Source: Afipia sp.
GTDB taxonomy: Bacteria; Pseudomonadota; Alphaproteobacteria; Rhizobiales; Xanthobacteraceae
Reading direction: 5' to 3'
Assembly: GCA_017308495.1 (NCBI GenBank)
Contig: JAFKES010000076.1
Span: forward strand, 1-44,766
DNA length: 44,766 bases
Shown here: positions 1 to 8,911 of the stretch, one piece after another
Numbering within the stretch: the first letter of the stretch is position 1
Layout of the letters: each line of letters starts with the position of its first letter
Made by a program: the position numbers and the translations under genes
Notes under the pieces: model-generated
Seen by the model: only the letters and a program-made list of their open reading frames with translations
Database searches by the model: none
What the model was told of the DNA's origin: nothing

Positions 1-446
1 CGGCGCCGATCAGGCGATGGCACGGCACCACGACGCTGATCGGATTGGCGCCGTTGGCGAGGCCCACCGCGCGCGCCGCGTTGGCGAGCTTCAACCGCGC
101 CGCCATCTCGCCATAGCTCGCGGTCGCGCCGGGCGGGATGGCCTGCAGCGCGCTCCAGATCTTGCGTTGGAACGGCGTGCCGTTGGTGTCCCACGGAATC
201 GCGGCGAGGCAGCCGAGGTCGCCGGCGAAATAATCGTTTAGCGCCGCGGTGATCGCTTGCGGCGCGGGCCCGGCTTTGAGGATGATCGCGCCGTAGTGCC
301 GCCGCAGCAGGCGATGCAGCCGTGCCTCGTAATCCGACCAATCGAGGGCGCGCAGCCGGCCGGCGTCGTCGCAAACCAGGAGCGCGGTGCCGATCGGCGT
401 TTTGAGATGGTCGAGAGCGAGGCAGCGGGGCTGGTTCGAAGACATG
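1..446 (-). CDS. ogt: Methylated-DNA--protein-cysteine methyltransferase (3' end outside window)
   Basis: Repairs O6-alkylguanine by moving the alkyl group to its own cysteine, once per molecule. The reading frame starts at an ATG at 446 (MSSNQPRCLALDHLKTPIG) and runs off the left edge after about 148 residues. The last visible residues include PISVVVPCHRLIG, the PCHR active-site motif of the Ogt/Ada-C family, preceded by the usual NAARAVGLANGAN helix region. An N-terminal ribonuclease-like region of normal length is present, so this is Ogt-like rather than a bare ATL protein. Only about the last 15-25 residues should be missing. No partner genes are visible on this strand. Confidence 0.9.
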
Positions 447-599
447 TTGCGTCTCTGCGCGTTGCGTGGCGCGCATCATCGCCGCATCCGCGACCGGCGT
501 CATTCCGTTTTCCGACATCACGCGCACCGGCGCGCGAGGCCATCGCCTGATCCGGATGCAGCATGATAGGATTCGCATCCAATCGGGCGGGGGCATCGC

Positions 600-962
600 A
601 TGACACTTGTCGCCAACAGTCTGGTCGCGCTGGTCGCGGCGCTTCATCTCTATTTTCTGGCGCTGGAGATGTTTCTCTGGACCAAGCCGACGGGACTGAA
701 GGTCTTCGGCAACACGCCGGAGAAAGCGCAGGCCTCCGCCGTGCTCGCCGCCAATCAGGGGCTTTATAACGGCTTCCTCGCCGCCGGGCTGATCTGGGGA
801 CTGTTCCATCCCGATCCCACGGTCGGTTTCCAGATCAAGGTGTTCTTCCTGCTCTGCGTCGTGGTGGCCGGGCTGTACGGCGGCTATTCGGTCAGCCGGC
901 GCATCATCATGGTGCAGGCGCTGCCGGCGGCCGTGGCGCTCGGTCTGCTGTGGCTGTCCTGA
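600..962 (+). CDS. DUF1304 family small membrane protein
   Basis: A 120-residue, very hydrophobic protein with four predicted membrane segments at about residues 5-25, 52-68, 78-96 and 103-119. The sequence resembles the DUF1304 family: ALHLYFLALEMFLW near the start, then a short cytoplasmic loop with FGNTPEKAQAS and ANQGLYNGFLAAGL. The family's function is unknown. The start at 600 places the first membrane segment directly at the N terminus. It stands alone, with 138 bp to the next gene, and has normal codon use for this chromosome. Confidence 0.82.
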   Translation: MTLVANSLVALVAALHLYFLALEMFLWTKPTGLKVFGNTPEKAQASAVLAANQGLYNGFLAAGLIWGLFHPDPTVGFQIKVFFLLCVVVAGLYGGYSVSRRIIMVQALPAAVALGLLWLS

Positions 963-1100
963 TCCGGCTTTTGCATCGCACCTTTGCATCACAGTGACGC
1001 GAAGTCTAAAGCCGCATTAACCTTTGCTTAACGTGCCCTTAAACCGCCATCGCTAGCCTGCACCCTTTCGGGGCAGATCGGTCGGCGTAGGCGCGTTTGG

Positions 1101-3374
1101 ATGGCGTTGGGGCACAAAAAGAAAGGCGGCCGCAAGGAGCCGAAATTCGACGGCGCCGCGTCGCTGGACAGCGTTCACCTCAACCCGTGGGACCGCGTCG
1201 GCGGCCCGGAGGACGACTACGAGGACAAGCCGAAGCGTCGCAAGGCCAGAAGCCGTCCGGCGAATGACGAGGACGACGCGCCGCCGCCACGTTCGCGCAA
1301 ATCGCCCAGTCAGCCGCCGCGCAAGGCGAAGTCGGCTGCGAAGGAACGCTCGCGCTGGCGCGTCGGCCGCCTGATCTATTGGGGCGCGGTGCTCGGGCTG
1401 TGGGCGGTGATCGCGGTCGCGGGCCTCGTGGTCTATGTCGGCGCGCATCTGCCGCCGATCCAGTCGCTGGAGATTCCGAAGCGGCCGCCGACGATCCAGA
1501 TCGCCGGCATGGACGGCAGCATCATCGCCACCCGTGGCGAGATGCCGGGGGCCAATGTCGCGTTGAAGGATCTGCCGCCCTATCTGCCGAAGGCGTTCAT
1601 CGCCATCGAGGATCGCCGGTTCTATTCCCATCTCGGCGTCGATCCGATCGGCATCCTGCGCGCCGCCGTCGCCAACATCCTGCATCGCGGCGTGTCGCAG
1701 GGCGGCTCGACGCTGACCCAGCAATTGGCCAAGAACCTGTTCCTGACCCAGGAGCGCACCGTGCAGCGCAAGCTGCAGGAGGTGGAATTGGCGCTGTGGC
1801 TGGAGCGCAAATATTCCAAGCAGGAAATCATCGAGCTCTATCTCAACCGGGTCTATTTCGGCTCCGGCGCCTACGGCATCGAGGCGGCGGCGCAGAAATA
1901 TTTCGGCAAGTCGGCGAAAGCGGTCTCGCTGTCGGAAGCGGCGATGCTGGCGGGCCTCGTCAAATCGCCGTCGCGGCTCGCGCCCAACCGTAATCCGGAC
2001 GGCGCGGAGAAGCGCGCCCAGACCGTGCTGGCCGCCATGGCCGATGCCGGCTTCATCACACCAGCGCAGGCGCAGGCCGCCATCGCCCATCCGTCCTATG
2101 CGGTGAAGCCCGTGGGCGCGGGCACCATCAACTACGTCGCCGACTGGATCGGCGAGGTGCTGGACGATCTGGTCGGCCAGATCGACCAGAACATCGTGGT
2201 GGAAACCTCGATCGATCCCAAGCTGCAGAGCGTGGCCGAAACCGCGATCATCGACGAACTCGCCACCAAGAGCGTGAAGTTCAACGTGTCGCAGGGCGCG
2301 CTGGTGGCGATGACGCCGCAGGGCGCGGTGCGCGCCATGGTGGGCGGCCGCAACTACGGTGAAAGCCAGTTCAATCGCGCCGTCACCGCCAAGCGCCAGC
2401 CGGGCTCGGCGTTCAAGCCGTTCGTCTATCTCACCGCCGTCGAGGCCGGTCTCACGCCCGATACCGTGCGTCAGGATGCGCCGCTCGACGTCAAGGGCTG
2501 GAGGCCCGAGAACTACAGCCGCGAATATTTCGGCCCGGTGACGCTGACGCAGGCGCTGTCGATGTCGCTGAACACGGTGGCCGTGCGCCTCGGCCTCGAA
2601 GTCGGCCCCGCCAATGTGGCGCGCACCGCGCACCGTCTCGGCATCGCCTCGAAGCTCGAACCCAACGCCACGCTGGCGCTCGGCACCTCGGAGGTGTCGC
2701 TGACCGAACTGGTCGGCGCCTATGGGCCGTTCGCCAATGGCGGCTTCGCCGCCGCACCCCATGTGATCAACCGCATCCGCACGCCCGAAGGCAAGGTGCT
2801 CTACGTCCGCCGCGCCGATCCGCCGGCGCGCGTGGTCGATCCCGCCGCGATCGGCATGATGAACGTGATGATGCACGAGACGCTGGTCACCGGCACCGCG
2901 AAGAAGGCCGACATTCCTGGCTGGGCCGCCGCCGGCAAGACCGGTACCAGCCAGGATTTCCGCGATGCCTGGTTCATCGGCTACACCGCCAACCTCATCA
3001 CCGGCGTGTGGCTCGGCAACGACGACAACTCGCCAACCAAGAAAGCCACCGGCGGCGGGCTGCCGGTGGAGGTGTGGACGCGGTTCATGAAGGTGGCGCA
3101 TCAGGGCGTCGCACCGGCGCCGCTGCCGGGGTCGTACCAGCCGCGCAGTGCGGGTGGTCTTCTCTCCACCCTGTTCCCGGACAATCCGCGCGCCGCGCCG
3201 CCGCAGCCTCCGCCGCCGCCCTCACCGCAACAGGCGGGCGCTCAGGGTTATCCGCAGCCCACGGCGCCGCCGACGCAGGGCCGGCCGCCGGTGACGCCGA
3301 CATCGGCGCGGCCCGAAGCCGCCGCCGGGCTCGACGGCTGGCTGGTGGACCGCCTGTTCGGCGGCCGGCGCTGA
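1101..3374 (+). CDS. Penicillin-binding protein 1A (bifunctional transglycosylase/transpeptidase)
   Basis: Class A PBP of 757 residues that polymerises lipid II glycan strands and cross-links peptides in the periplasm. Residues 1-85 are a charged, Lys/Arg-rich cytoplasmic tail. One membrane anchor lies at about 90-118. The GT51 transglycosylase domain follows, with catalytic Glu170 in AIEDRRFYSHLG and the later GGSTLTQQLAKNLFL and RKYSKQEIIELYLNRVYFG motifs. The transpeptidase domain has Ser436 in GSAFKPF (SxxK), SLN in the next motif and Lys613 in KTGTS. The C terminus (about 690-740) is a Pro/Gln-rich low-complexity tail. All catalytic residues are intact. The long cytoplasmic tail and proline tail are typical of rhizobial PBP1a. 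The start at 1101 was chosen because the charged tail fits the family. Confidence 0.95.
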   Translation: MALGHKKKGGRKEPKFDGAASLDSVHLNPWDRVGGPEDDYEDKPKRRKARSRPANDEDDAPPPRSRKSPSQPPRKAKSAAKERSRWRVGRLIYWGAVLGLWAVIAVAGLVVYVGAHLPPIQSLEIPKRPPTIQIAGMDGSIIATRGEMPGANVALKDLPPYLPKAFIAIEDRRFYSHLGVDPIGILRAAVANILHRGVSQGGSTLTQQLAKNLFLTQERTVQRKLQEVELALWLERKYSKQEIIELYLNRVYFGSGAYGIEAAAQKYFGKSAKAVSLSEAAMLAGLVKSPSRLAPNRNPDGAEKRAQTVLAAMADAGFITPAQAQAAIAHPSYAVKPVGAGTINYVADWIGEVLDDLVGQIDQNIVVETSIDPKLQSVAETAIIDELATKSVKFNVSQGALVAMTPQGAVRAMVGGRNYGESQFNRAVTAKRQPGSAFKPFVYLTAVEAGLTPDTVRQDAPLDVKGWRPENYSREYFGPVTLTQALSMSLNTVAVRLGLEVGPANVARTAHRLGIASKLEPNATLALGTSEVSLTELVGAYGPFANGGFAAAPHVINRIRTPEGKVLYVRRADPPARVVDPAAIGMMNVMMHETLVTGTAKKADIPGWAAAGKTGTSQDFRDAWFIGYTANLITGVWLGNDDNSPTKKATGGGLPVEVWTRFMKVAHQGVAPAPLPGSYQPRSAGGLLSTLFPDNPRAAPPQPPPPPSPQQAGAQGYPQPTAPPTQGRPPVTPTSARPEAAAGLDGWLVDRLFGGRR

Positions 3375-3394
3375 CACCGTCCAGGATTGCCGGA

Positions 3395-4150
3395 TCAGTC
3401 CTTCACGCCGTAGCGGTGCAGATCGTTGCCGTGGGTGTCGAGCCATTTCTTGGCGCGCTCGGTGGCCGGGCAGATCCGCGCCACGATCCGCCAGAACCGC
3501 GCCGAGTGATTCATCTCGACCAGATGCGCGACCTCGTGGGCGGCGAGATAGTCCAGCACGTAAGGCGGCGCGAGAATGAGCCGCCACGAATACGACAGCA
3601 CGCCCGCCGACGTGCACGAGCCCCACCGGCTCGACTGGTCGCGGATGGTGATCCGCTTCACCTTGACGCCGAGTTCGCCGGCATAGCGATGGGAAGCCTC
3701 GGACAGCGCATGGCGGGCCTCGCGCTTGAGGAAGTCATGCACGCGGCGATCGAGATGGTCGACGCCGCCGGCGACGCAGAGAATCCTGTCGCCGCTGTCG
3801 CGGGTCTCGGTCCACACCGTTCCGCGCTCGCCTGCGCGATGCACGATCCGGTGCGGCGCGCCGCGCAGCGGGATCGACGCACCGGGTGAAAACGGCGCAG
3901 CCTTCGGCAGGCCGCCGAGACGCGCGGCGATCCACGCACCATGGCGCTGCGCGAAGTCCTTGGCGTCGATCAGGTTCCCGCGCGGCGGCATGGTGAGGAT
4001 GGCTTCGCGCCGGCTCGGATGAATGCGCAGCGTGTAGCGGCGCGCGCGGCGGTGCCGGCGCAGTTGAATGGTGTAGATCGCCGCGCCGATGCGCACCGCG
4101 AGGGTGCTCGGCTCGGTCGGCCGGCGATAAAGAAGCGCGCGAAAAGCCAT
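3395..4150 (-). CDS. YgjP-type zinc metallopeptidase (DUF45/M48-like)
   Basis: Protein of 251 residues ending in the DUF45 (YgjP) metalloprotease domain. The zinc motif is HEVAHL in DYLAAHEVAHLVEMNHS, followed by HSARFWRIV. The upstream SSRWGSC block is also typical of the family. Cellular role and substrate are unknown. I chose the ATG at 4150 (MAFRALLYRRPTEPS) rather than an in-frame ATG 67 codons upstream. The extra residues have no family similarity, and the upstream stretch looks like an intergenic region. The gene converges on PBP1a, with 20 bp between stop codons. Confidence 0.85.
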   Translation of the reverse strand: MAFRALLYRRPTEPSTLAVRIGAAIYTIQLRRHRRARRYTLRIHPSRREAILTMPPRGNLIDAKDFAQRHGAWIAARLGGLPKAAPFSPGASIPLRGAPHRIVHRAGERGTVWTETRDSGDRILCVAGGVDHLDRRVHDFLKREARHALSEASHRYAGELGVKVKRITIRDQSSRWGSCTSAGVLSYSWRLILAPPYVLDYLAAHEVAHLVEMNHSARFWRIVARICPATERAKKWLDTHGNDLHRYGVKD

Positions 4151-4434
4151 GTCAGTCAGTCCCGGCGGCAGGAGTTCGCCGGGATTCTGCCATATCCGCC
4201 GCCAGCGAAATTTGTCGGCGCAAAAACAAATCATTTGCCCAACATATCGCAATCGCGCGCCGGCAGCCTCCCATATCAAGGGGCTCGGAACACGCAATCG
4301 CGATTCATTCCTAGGCTGGAACCGGCTGTGGACGGAGTGTGGATAAGTCACTCCCGCCCTCGTTGGGACGGAGCGATATTTTCAAGTAAAATCAAATGCT
4401 TGCGCGGACGACAGCCGCCCGACACACTGCAAAG

Positions 4435-4478
4435 GCCCGGAAGTCCGCATAAAATGCGGCTTTTCCGGACATCCGGGC
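4435..4478. terminator. Nested hairpin between phaZ and the metallopeptidase
   Basis: An outer stem GCCCGG/CCGGGC (4435-4440 and 4473-4478) encloses GTCCG/CGGAC and an inner CCGCAT/ATGCGG hairpin followed by CTTTT. It lies just downstream of the phaZ stop codon on the minus strand. It is probably the phaZ terminator, although on that strand the T-run is poor, so termination strength is uncertain. Confidence 0.5.
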
Positions 4479-4490
4479 GATCGACCAGGC

Positions 4491-5810
4491 CTATTCGGCG
4501 GCCACTAGCGACAGCCGGCTCTGGGCCGAGTTCTGCATGAAATTGGAGATTCGCGGCAGGATTTCCGACTTGAAGCGCGTTCCGTTGAACACGCCGTAAT
4601 GGCCGACGTCCTTTTGCACGTAGTGCATGCGACGCTGGTCCGGAATCGCCGTGCACAGATCGTGGGTCGCTTCGGTCTGGCCGAGACCGGAGATGTCGTC
4701 CTTCTCGCCTTCCACCGTCATCAGCGCGACGCGCGTGATCTTGGAGGGTTCGACCAGCTTGCCACGGTGACGCATCTGTCCCTTGGGCAAAGCGTGCTTG
4801 ATGAACACCTGATCGACGGTCTGCAGATAAAACTCGGCGGTGAGGTCCATCACCGCGAGATATTCGTCGTAGAACTCGATGTGCTTGTCCACCCTGTCGC
4901 CGTCGCCTTTCACCAGATTGGCGAACAGATCCTTGTGGGCATCGACATGGCGGTCGAGGTTCATGCTCATGAACCCGGAGAGCTGAAGGAAGCCGGGATA
5001 GACGTTGCGCATGAAGCCGGGATGCGGGAATGGCACCTTGGTGATGACATGGCTGCGGAACCAGTTGATGCCCTTCTTCTCCGCGAGTTCGTTGACCCCG
5101 GTGGGGCTGCGCCGGGTGTCGATGGGACCGCCCATCAGCGTCATCGAGGTCGGGAAATAGGGATTTCTTTCGGCTTCCATCACCGAGACCGCGGACAACA
5201 CCGGCACCGACGGCTGGCACACCGCGACCACATGGGTATTGCCGCCGAGCGTGCGCAGCATGTCGATCACGTAGTCGACGTAGTCATCGAGATCGAAGCG
5301 GCCTTCGGCCAGCGGCACCATGCGGGCGTCGGCCCAGTCGGTGATGTAGACTTCATGGCCGGGCAGGAACGCTTCCACCGTACCGCGCAGCAGCGTCGCG
5401 TAGTGGCCCGACATCGGCGCCACGATCAGCACGCGGGGCTGCGTCACGCGCACCTGCTCGGACATGTGGCGATGGAAATACAGCAGCCGGCAGAACGGCT
5501 TCTCCCACACGACATGAACATCGACCGGGACGCGGACGCCGTCGACCTCGGTGTCGTGCAGGCCCCATTCCGGCTTGCCGTAACGACGCGTGGTGCGTTC
5601 AAACAGTTCGCAGCCGGCCGCGACCGATTTTCCCACCGAGGTGTTGGCGAGCATGTTGAGCGGATTCTCGAACCACAGCTTGGTCATGTCCGCCAACGCC
5701 CGCGCCGGATTGAGCGAGGCCTGGCCCATTTCGTACATCCAGTACATCGGCGTGGTCAGCGCGGGGCTGACATCTGAGGCAGGGGGCCTGCCAAACTCGC
5801 CTATCGGCAT
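4491..5810 (-). CDS. phaZ: Intracellular polyhydroxyalkanoate depolymerase
   Basis: Degrades native PHB granules in the cytoplasm to mobilise stored carbon. The 439-residue length fits the PhaZa1-type intracellular depolymerases. The family core is recognisable: MYWMYEMGQASLNPARA near the N terminus, VLIVAPMSGHYATLLRGTVE, and the nucleophile Cys198 in VAVCQPSVPVLSA, which replaces the usual lipase-box serine. Conserved MTLMGGPIDTRRSPT follows. The C-terminal part carries the KITRVALMTVEGEKDDISGLGQTEA and GHYGVFNG blocks that hold the Asp and His of the triad. It is divergently transcribed from actS. It is the chromosomal partner to the PHA synthase-like gene on the accessory region, but far from it and not in its operon. 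Confidence 0.92.
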   Translation of the reverse strand: MPIGEFGRPPASDVSPALTTPMYWMYEMGQASLNPARALADMTKLWFENPLNMLANTSVGKSVAAGCELFERTTRRYGKPEWGLHDTEVDGVRVPVDVHVVWEKPFCRLLYFHRHMSEQVRVTQPRVLIVAPMSGHYATLLRGTVEAFLPGHEVYITDWADARMVPLAEGRFDLDDYVDYVIDMLRTLGGNTHVVAVCQPSVPVLSAVSVMEAERNPYFPTSMTLMGGPIDTRRSPTGVNELAEKKGINWFRSHVITKVPFPHPGFMRNVYPGFLQLSGFMSMNLDRHVDAHKDLFANLVKGDGDRVDKHIEFYDEYLAVMDLTAEFYLQTVDQVFIKHALPKGQMRHRGKLVEPSKITRVALMTVEGEKDDISGLGQTEATHDLCTAIPDQRRMHYVQKDVGHYGVFNGTRFKSEILPRISNFMQNSAQSRLSLVAAE

Positions 5811-6053
5811 GGTGATTCCTCGATCCCGGTTTCGCGTCGCAACATACTGTCGGGACGGCGACAGGTCGTCAATCCGTCAAAAAGCTGGTCAGATAGGAAA
5901 GATGGGATGGCAGCCGGGGCGCACAAGGCATTTTGTTCTCGCGTTTTTCGCGCTGCGAGAATGACGATGTCGTCGGAACCCGTCCGGTCCGCACCGAAGC
6001 GGACGCCTGAGGGCCGTTTGTGATCGGACGCACCGGACGTTAAACAGGATGGC

Positions 6054-7388
6054 ATGAGCGAACGCATCACCTCGGACTTTCGCCAGCCCCGGCGTTATGT
6101 GCGCCTTGACACGATCCTGCGCCTGCGCTGGCTGGCGGTGCTGGGCCAGCTTGTGACCATCTTCATCGTCACCGAGGGGCTCGATTTCGATGTGCCGGTG
6201 GCGCCCTGCATCGCCATCATCGGCCTGTCGGCCCTGTTCAATCTGGTGCTGCAGGTGAGCATCGATCCGGTCTACCGGCTGGAACCGCCCTATGCGGCGG
6301 CGTTGCTCGCCATCAATATCGCCGAACTGGCCGCATTGCTGTTCCTGACCGGCGGATTGCAGAATCCATTTTCATTTCTTTTCCTCGCGCCGGTGCTGAT
6401 CTCGGCCACCGCGCTGCCGACCCGCATGACGCTGGGCCTCGGCCTGTTCGCGGCGGCCTGCGCCACGGCGCTGGGCTTCTTCCACCTGCCGCTGCCATGG
6501 GCCGGCGACGAGCCGCTGGTGCTGCCGCGGACCTACATGACCGGTGTCTGGCTTTCCATCGTGCTGGCCATCGGCGTCACCAGCCTCTACGCCTTTCAGG
6601 TCACCGAAGAAGCGCGCAAACTATCGGACGCGCTCGCCGCCACCGAACTGGTGCTGACCCGCGAGCAGCACCTGACCCAGATCGACGGTCTCGCCGCCGC
6701 CGCCGCCCACGAGCTTGGCACGCCGCTGTCCACCATCTTCCTGATTTCACGCGAACTCGAAGCGGCGGGCCAGAGCGGCAGCCTTGACGACACCATCCGC
6801 AACGATCTCAAGACGCTACGCGAGCAGGCGCAGCGCTGCCGCGAGATCCTCGCCAAGATCACCCAGCTGTCCTCGGAGGGCGCGCCGTTCGATCGCATGC
6901 CGCTGTCGACGCTGATCGAGGAGGCGGTCGCGCCCCATCGCGACTTCGGCATCACCATCGCGGTGCGGATCGCGTTGTCGCAGACGTCGGAACCGGTGGG
7001 AATGCGCAATCCCGCCGTTCTCTATGGCGTCGGCAACATCCTGGAAAACGCCGTGGACTTCGCCCGCGAGCGTGTCGAGGTCAACGCCTGGTGGAACGCC
7101 GAACGGGTGGAGATCGTGATCTCCGACGACGGGCCGGGCATCCCGCCCGACATCCTCAAGCGGATCGGCGAACCCTATCTGACGCGGCGGCGGCGCAACG
7201 TGGAAGGGCAGGACAGGCACGGCGGGCTCGGGCTCGGCGTCTTCATCGCCCGCACCTTGCTGGAACGAACCGGCGCGAAAGTGTCCTTCACCAACCGGAC
7301 GTTTCCGGCGCACGGCGCCGTCGTTTCCATCGTCTGGCCGCGCAGCGACTTCGAGACCACTGAAGTTCTGTCCGCGGCGCTGTCCTAG
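6054..7388 (+). CDS. actS: Redox-sensing histidine kinase ActS/RegB/PrrB family
   Basis: Membrane-bound sensor kinase of 444 residues that reads the ubiquinone/respiratory redox state and phosphorylates ActR (RegA). Six membrane helices occupy about residues 25-185. The quinone-binding redox box GGLQNPF is at 100-106. The phospho-acceptor His219 lies in the RegB-specific AAAAAHELGTPLSTI H-box. Cys262 in QAQRCREIL matches the redox-active RegB cysteine. The ATPase domain has NILENAVDFA, DDGPGIP and GLGLGVFIA. The set of residues is complete, so it is very likely functional. It is followed by a terminator-like hairpin and then the cognate regulator actR. In this family it controls photosynthesis, CO2/N2 fixation and respiratory genes in response to oxygen. 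Confidence 0.93.
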   Translation: MSERITSDFRQPRRYVRLDTILRLRWLAVLGQLVTIFIVTEGLDFDVPVAPCIAIIGLSALFNLVLQVSIDPVYRLEPPYAAALLAINIAELAALLFLTGGLQNPFSFLFLAPVLISATALPTRMTLGLGLFAAACATALGFFHLPLPWAGDEPLVLPRTYMTGVWLSIVLAIGVTSLYAFQVTEEARKLSDALAATELVLTREQHLTQIDGLAAAAAHELGTPLSTIFLISRELEAAGQSGSLDDTIRNDLKTLREQAQRCREILAKITQLSSEGAPFDRMPLSTLIEEAVAPHRDFGITIAVRIALSQTSEPVGMRNPAVLYGVGNILENAVDFARERVEVNAWWNAERVEIVISDDGPGIPPDILKRIGEPYLTRRRRNVEGQDRHGGLGLGVFIARTLLERTGAKVSFTNRTFPAHGAVVSIVWPRSDFETTEVLSAALS

Positions 7389-7418
7389 GGTCTGCTTCAA
7401 CAGCGCTGAATCAGACCC
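7388..7418 (+). terminator. Hairpin at the actS stop codon
   Basis: GGGTCTG at the left pairs with CAGACCC at the right, extended by TTCA/TGAA, around a short loop. The sequence GTTTGTCTTTT follows within 10 bases. The first base overlaps the actS stop codon. It suggests that actS and actR are at least partly separate transcription units. Confidence 0.6.
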
Positions 7419-7436
7419 GCCGTTTGTCTTTTGTTT

Positions 7437-7530
7437 GAGCATGATCCCTCGGGTCGAGCCCGAGGGCATGCTTTTCCGAGCCGAACGGCCGCGACGCGCA
7501 AACCGGTTCCGGCTTGACGGGATCATGCTC
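7437..7530. repeat. Palindromic intergenic repeat, upstream copy
   Basis: Ends are a perfect 12-base inverted pair, GAGCATGATCCC and GGGATCATGCTC. Inside are a CCTCGGG/CCCGAGG hairpin and an AACCGGTT core. It belongs to the GAGCATGATCCCGAAAAG-type repeat that is common between genes in Bradyrhizobium relatives. It lies between actS and actR. Confidence 0.75.
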
Positions 7531-7638
7531 TGGCGCGGCACCATGTCGCGACTTTTGACCGCCAATCCGGCGGTTTGGCCTTGGCAGTGCCAGATTGTCT
7601 CGCCATATCGGTAAGGACGCACCAGGAGGCATCAAACC

Positions 7639-8190
7639 GTGACCGCAGCCACCGAGTTGACCGAAACCGCAGACCGTTCGCTGCTGATCGTCGAGGACGA
7701 CAAGCCGTTTCTCGAACGGCTGGCGCGCGCCATGGAGACCCGTGGTTTCACGGTGACCGCATGTGACAACGTGCCCGATGGCCTGAGCCAGATCGAGAAA
7801 GCGCCGCCGGCCTTCGCGGTGGTCGATCTGCGGCTCGGCAGCGGCAACGGCCTCGATGTGGTGTCGGCCCTGAAGCAGCAGCGGCCCGAGGCCCGCGCCA
7901 TCGTGCTGACCGGATACGGCAACATCGCCACCGCCGTCACCGCAGTGAAGCTCGGCGCGGTCGATTATCTGTCGAAGCCCGCCGACGCCGACGACGTGGT
8001 GGCCGCCCTGCTCGCCAGCGGCACTGACTCGCAACTGCCCGAGAATCCGATGTCGGCGGACCGGGTGCGCTGGGAGCACATCCAGCGCATCTACGAGATG
8101 TGCAATCGCAACGTCTCTGAGACCGCGCGGCGGCTCAATATGCATCGCCGCACCCTGCAGCGCATCCTGGCCAAGCGCGCTCCGCGGTGA
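7639..8190 (+). CDS. actR: Response regulator ActR/RegA/PrrA family
   Basis: Cognate DNA-binding regulator of ActS, 183 residues, the normal RegA length. The receiver domain (about 16-125) has the acidic pair in LIVEDDK, phospho-acceptor Asp63 in VVDLRLGSGNG, the T/K pair in LTGYGN and the YLSKPAD lysine. The C terminus holds the Fis-type helix-turn-helix, ending NVSETARRLNMHRRTLQRI. This HTH is almost invariant across the family. The start is a GTG at 7639 with AGGAGG ten bases upstream. A palindromic repeat sits on each side of the gene, and the downstream one begins at its stop codon. Confidence 0.95.
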   Translation: MTAATELTETADRSLLIVEDDKPFLERLARAMETRGFTVTACDNVPDGLSQIEKAPPAFAVVDLRLGSGNGLDVVSALKQQRPEARAIVLTGYGNIATAVTAVKLGAVDYLSKPADADDVVAALLASGTDSQLPENPMSADRVRWEHIQRIYEMCNRNVSETARRLNMHRRTLQRILAKRAPR

Positions 8191-8237
8191 GCATGATCCC
8201 GAAAAGTGGGAACCGGTTTTCGGATAAGATCATGCTC
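8189..8237. repeat. Palindromic intergenic repeat, downstream copy
   Basis: GAGCATGATC at 8189-8198 and GATCATGCTC at 8228-8237 are exact inverted ends. Between them lies CCGAAAAGTGGGAACCGGTTTTCGG, which itself folds (CCGAAAA with TTTTCGG). It overlaps the last two bases of the actR stop codon and may act as the actR transcript end. It is the compact, canonical form of the repeat at 7437-7530. Confidence 0.82.
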
Positions 8238-8255
8238 AAATAAAAATCGGGGTGG

Positions 8256-8747
8256 CTATTCGTCGATATCGCCGTGACCCTGCGGATCGGCGAGCCTGTT
8301 GATGCGCCGCGCCGCCAGCAGGCCGAAGCTCACGATCATCGCCTTGCGCGTCGCCGCCGGCAGCCGATGCTCGGGCGCATCGCAGTGCAGGTGCGCGCCA
8401 TAGGCGTCGGCGACAATCAGCCCGGTGTCGGGCGGGAACAGGTCGCACGGCATATCCTGGCTGAAGGCGAAGAACAGCCGGTCGCAATGCAGGCGGTAGT
8501 CCTGCCATTTGTGATCAGCGCGCAAGTCCTCCACCGACGACTTGATCTCGACGATCCACAGATCGCCGCGCGCGTTCATGGCCACCAGATCGGCGCGGCG
8601 GCCGGACGGCAGAGACAGCTCGCTGACGCAGGCAAAGCCGAGCGAACGCAGCAGCCGCGCGGTGCCGCGCGCCACCGCCAACGCGGTGTCGGACTGGCGG
8701 CGGTCCGGCGGCAGGGCCGGATCAGGGGAGGAGAAAGGCGCATGCAT
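8256..8747 (-). CDS. mmcB: MmcB family DNA repair protein
   Basis: Protein of 163 residues of the MmcB family (formerly DUF2/PF06319-like). The family is associated in Caulobacter with DNA-damage tolerance alongside ImuB/DnaE2. The restriction-endonuclease-like fold is suggested by GRRADLVAMNARGDLWIVEIKSSVEDLRAD, with the D...E-x-K triad typical of PD-(D/E)XK nucleases. I start it at ATG 8747 (MHAPFSSPDPALPPDRRQ) because the upstream in-frame extension overlaps the divergent MBL gene region and is not family-like. It is divergent from the MBL-fold gene. Confidence 0.85.
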   Translation of the reverse strand: MHAPFSSPDPALPPDRRQSDTALAVARGTARLLRSLGFACVSELSLPSGRRADLVAMNARGDLWIVEIKSSVEDLRADHKWQDYRLHCDRLFFAFSQDMPCDLFPPDTGLIVADAYGAHLHCDAPEHRLPAATRKAMIVSFGLLAARRINRLADPQGHGDIDE

Positions 8748-8911
8748 GATTCCGGGGAGACTAGCAGAGATGTCATGCGGTCTCAGCCTCCGAATGTCGA
8801 TTGTCGTCGTCCGCGACGACGGCGGGAACCGAGGCACCCGCTGCCGGAAATGCCGGAAATAAAGTCCCACAACCGGCTTGGCGTTGCGCGAAAAATCGGC
8901 ATTGTGCGGCC

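Noticed and set aside
1053..3101. A 682-codon open frame on the minus strand
   Set aside because: It lies antisense to the PBP1a gene, whose motifs are all intact. Its Arg/His/Gly-rich product has no motif. It is a product of GC-rich third positions.
4338..4346. A DnaA-box match (TGTGGATAA) near a TGTGGACGG
   Set aside because: A single box without an AT-rich region or dnaA/maf/hemE neighbours is no origin.
4599..5777. A 392-codon open frame on the plus strand
   Set aside because: Antisense shadow of phaZ; no recognisable domain.
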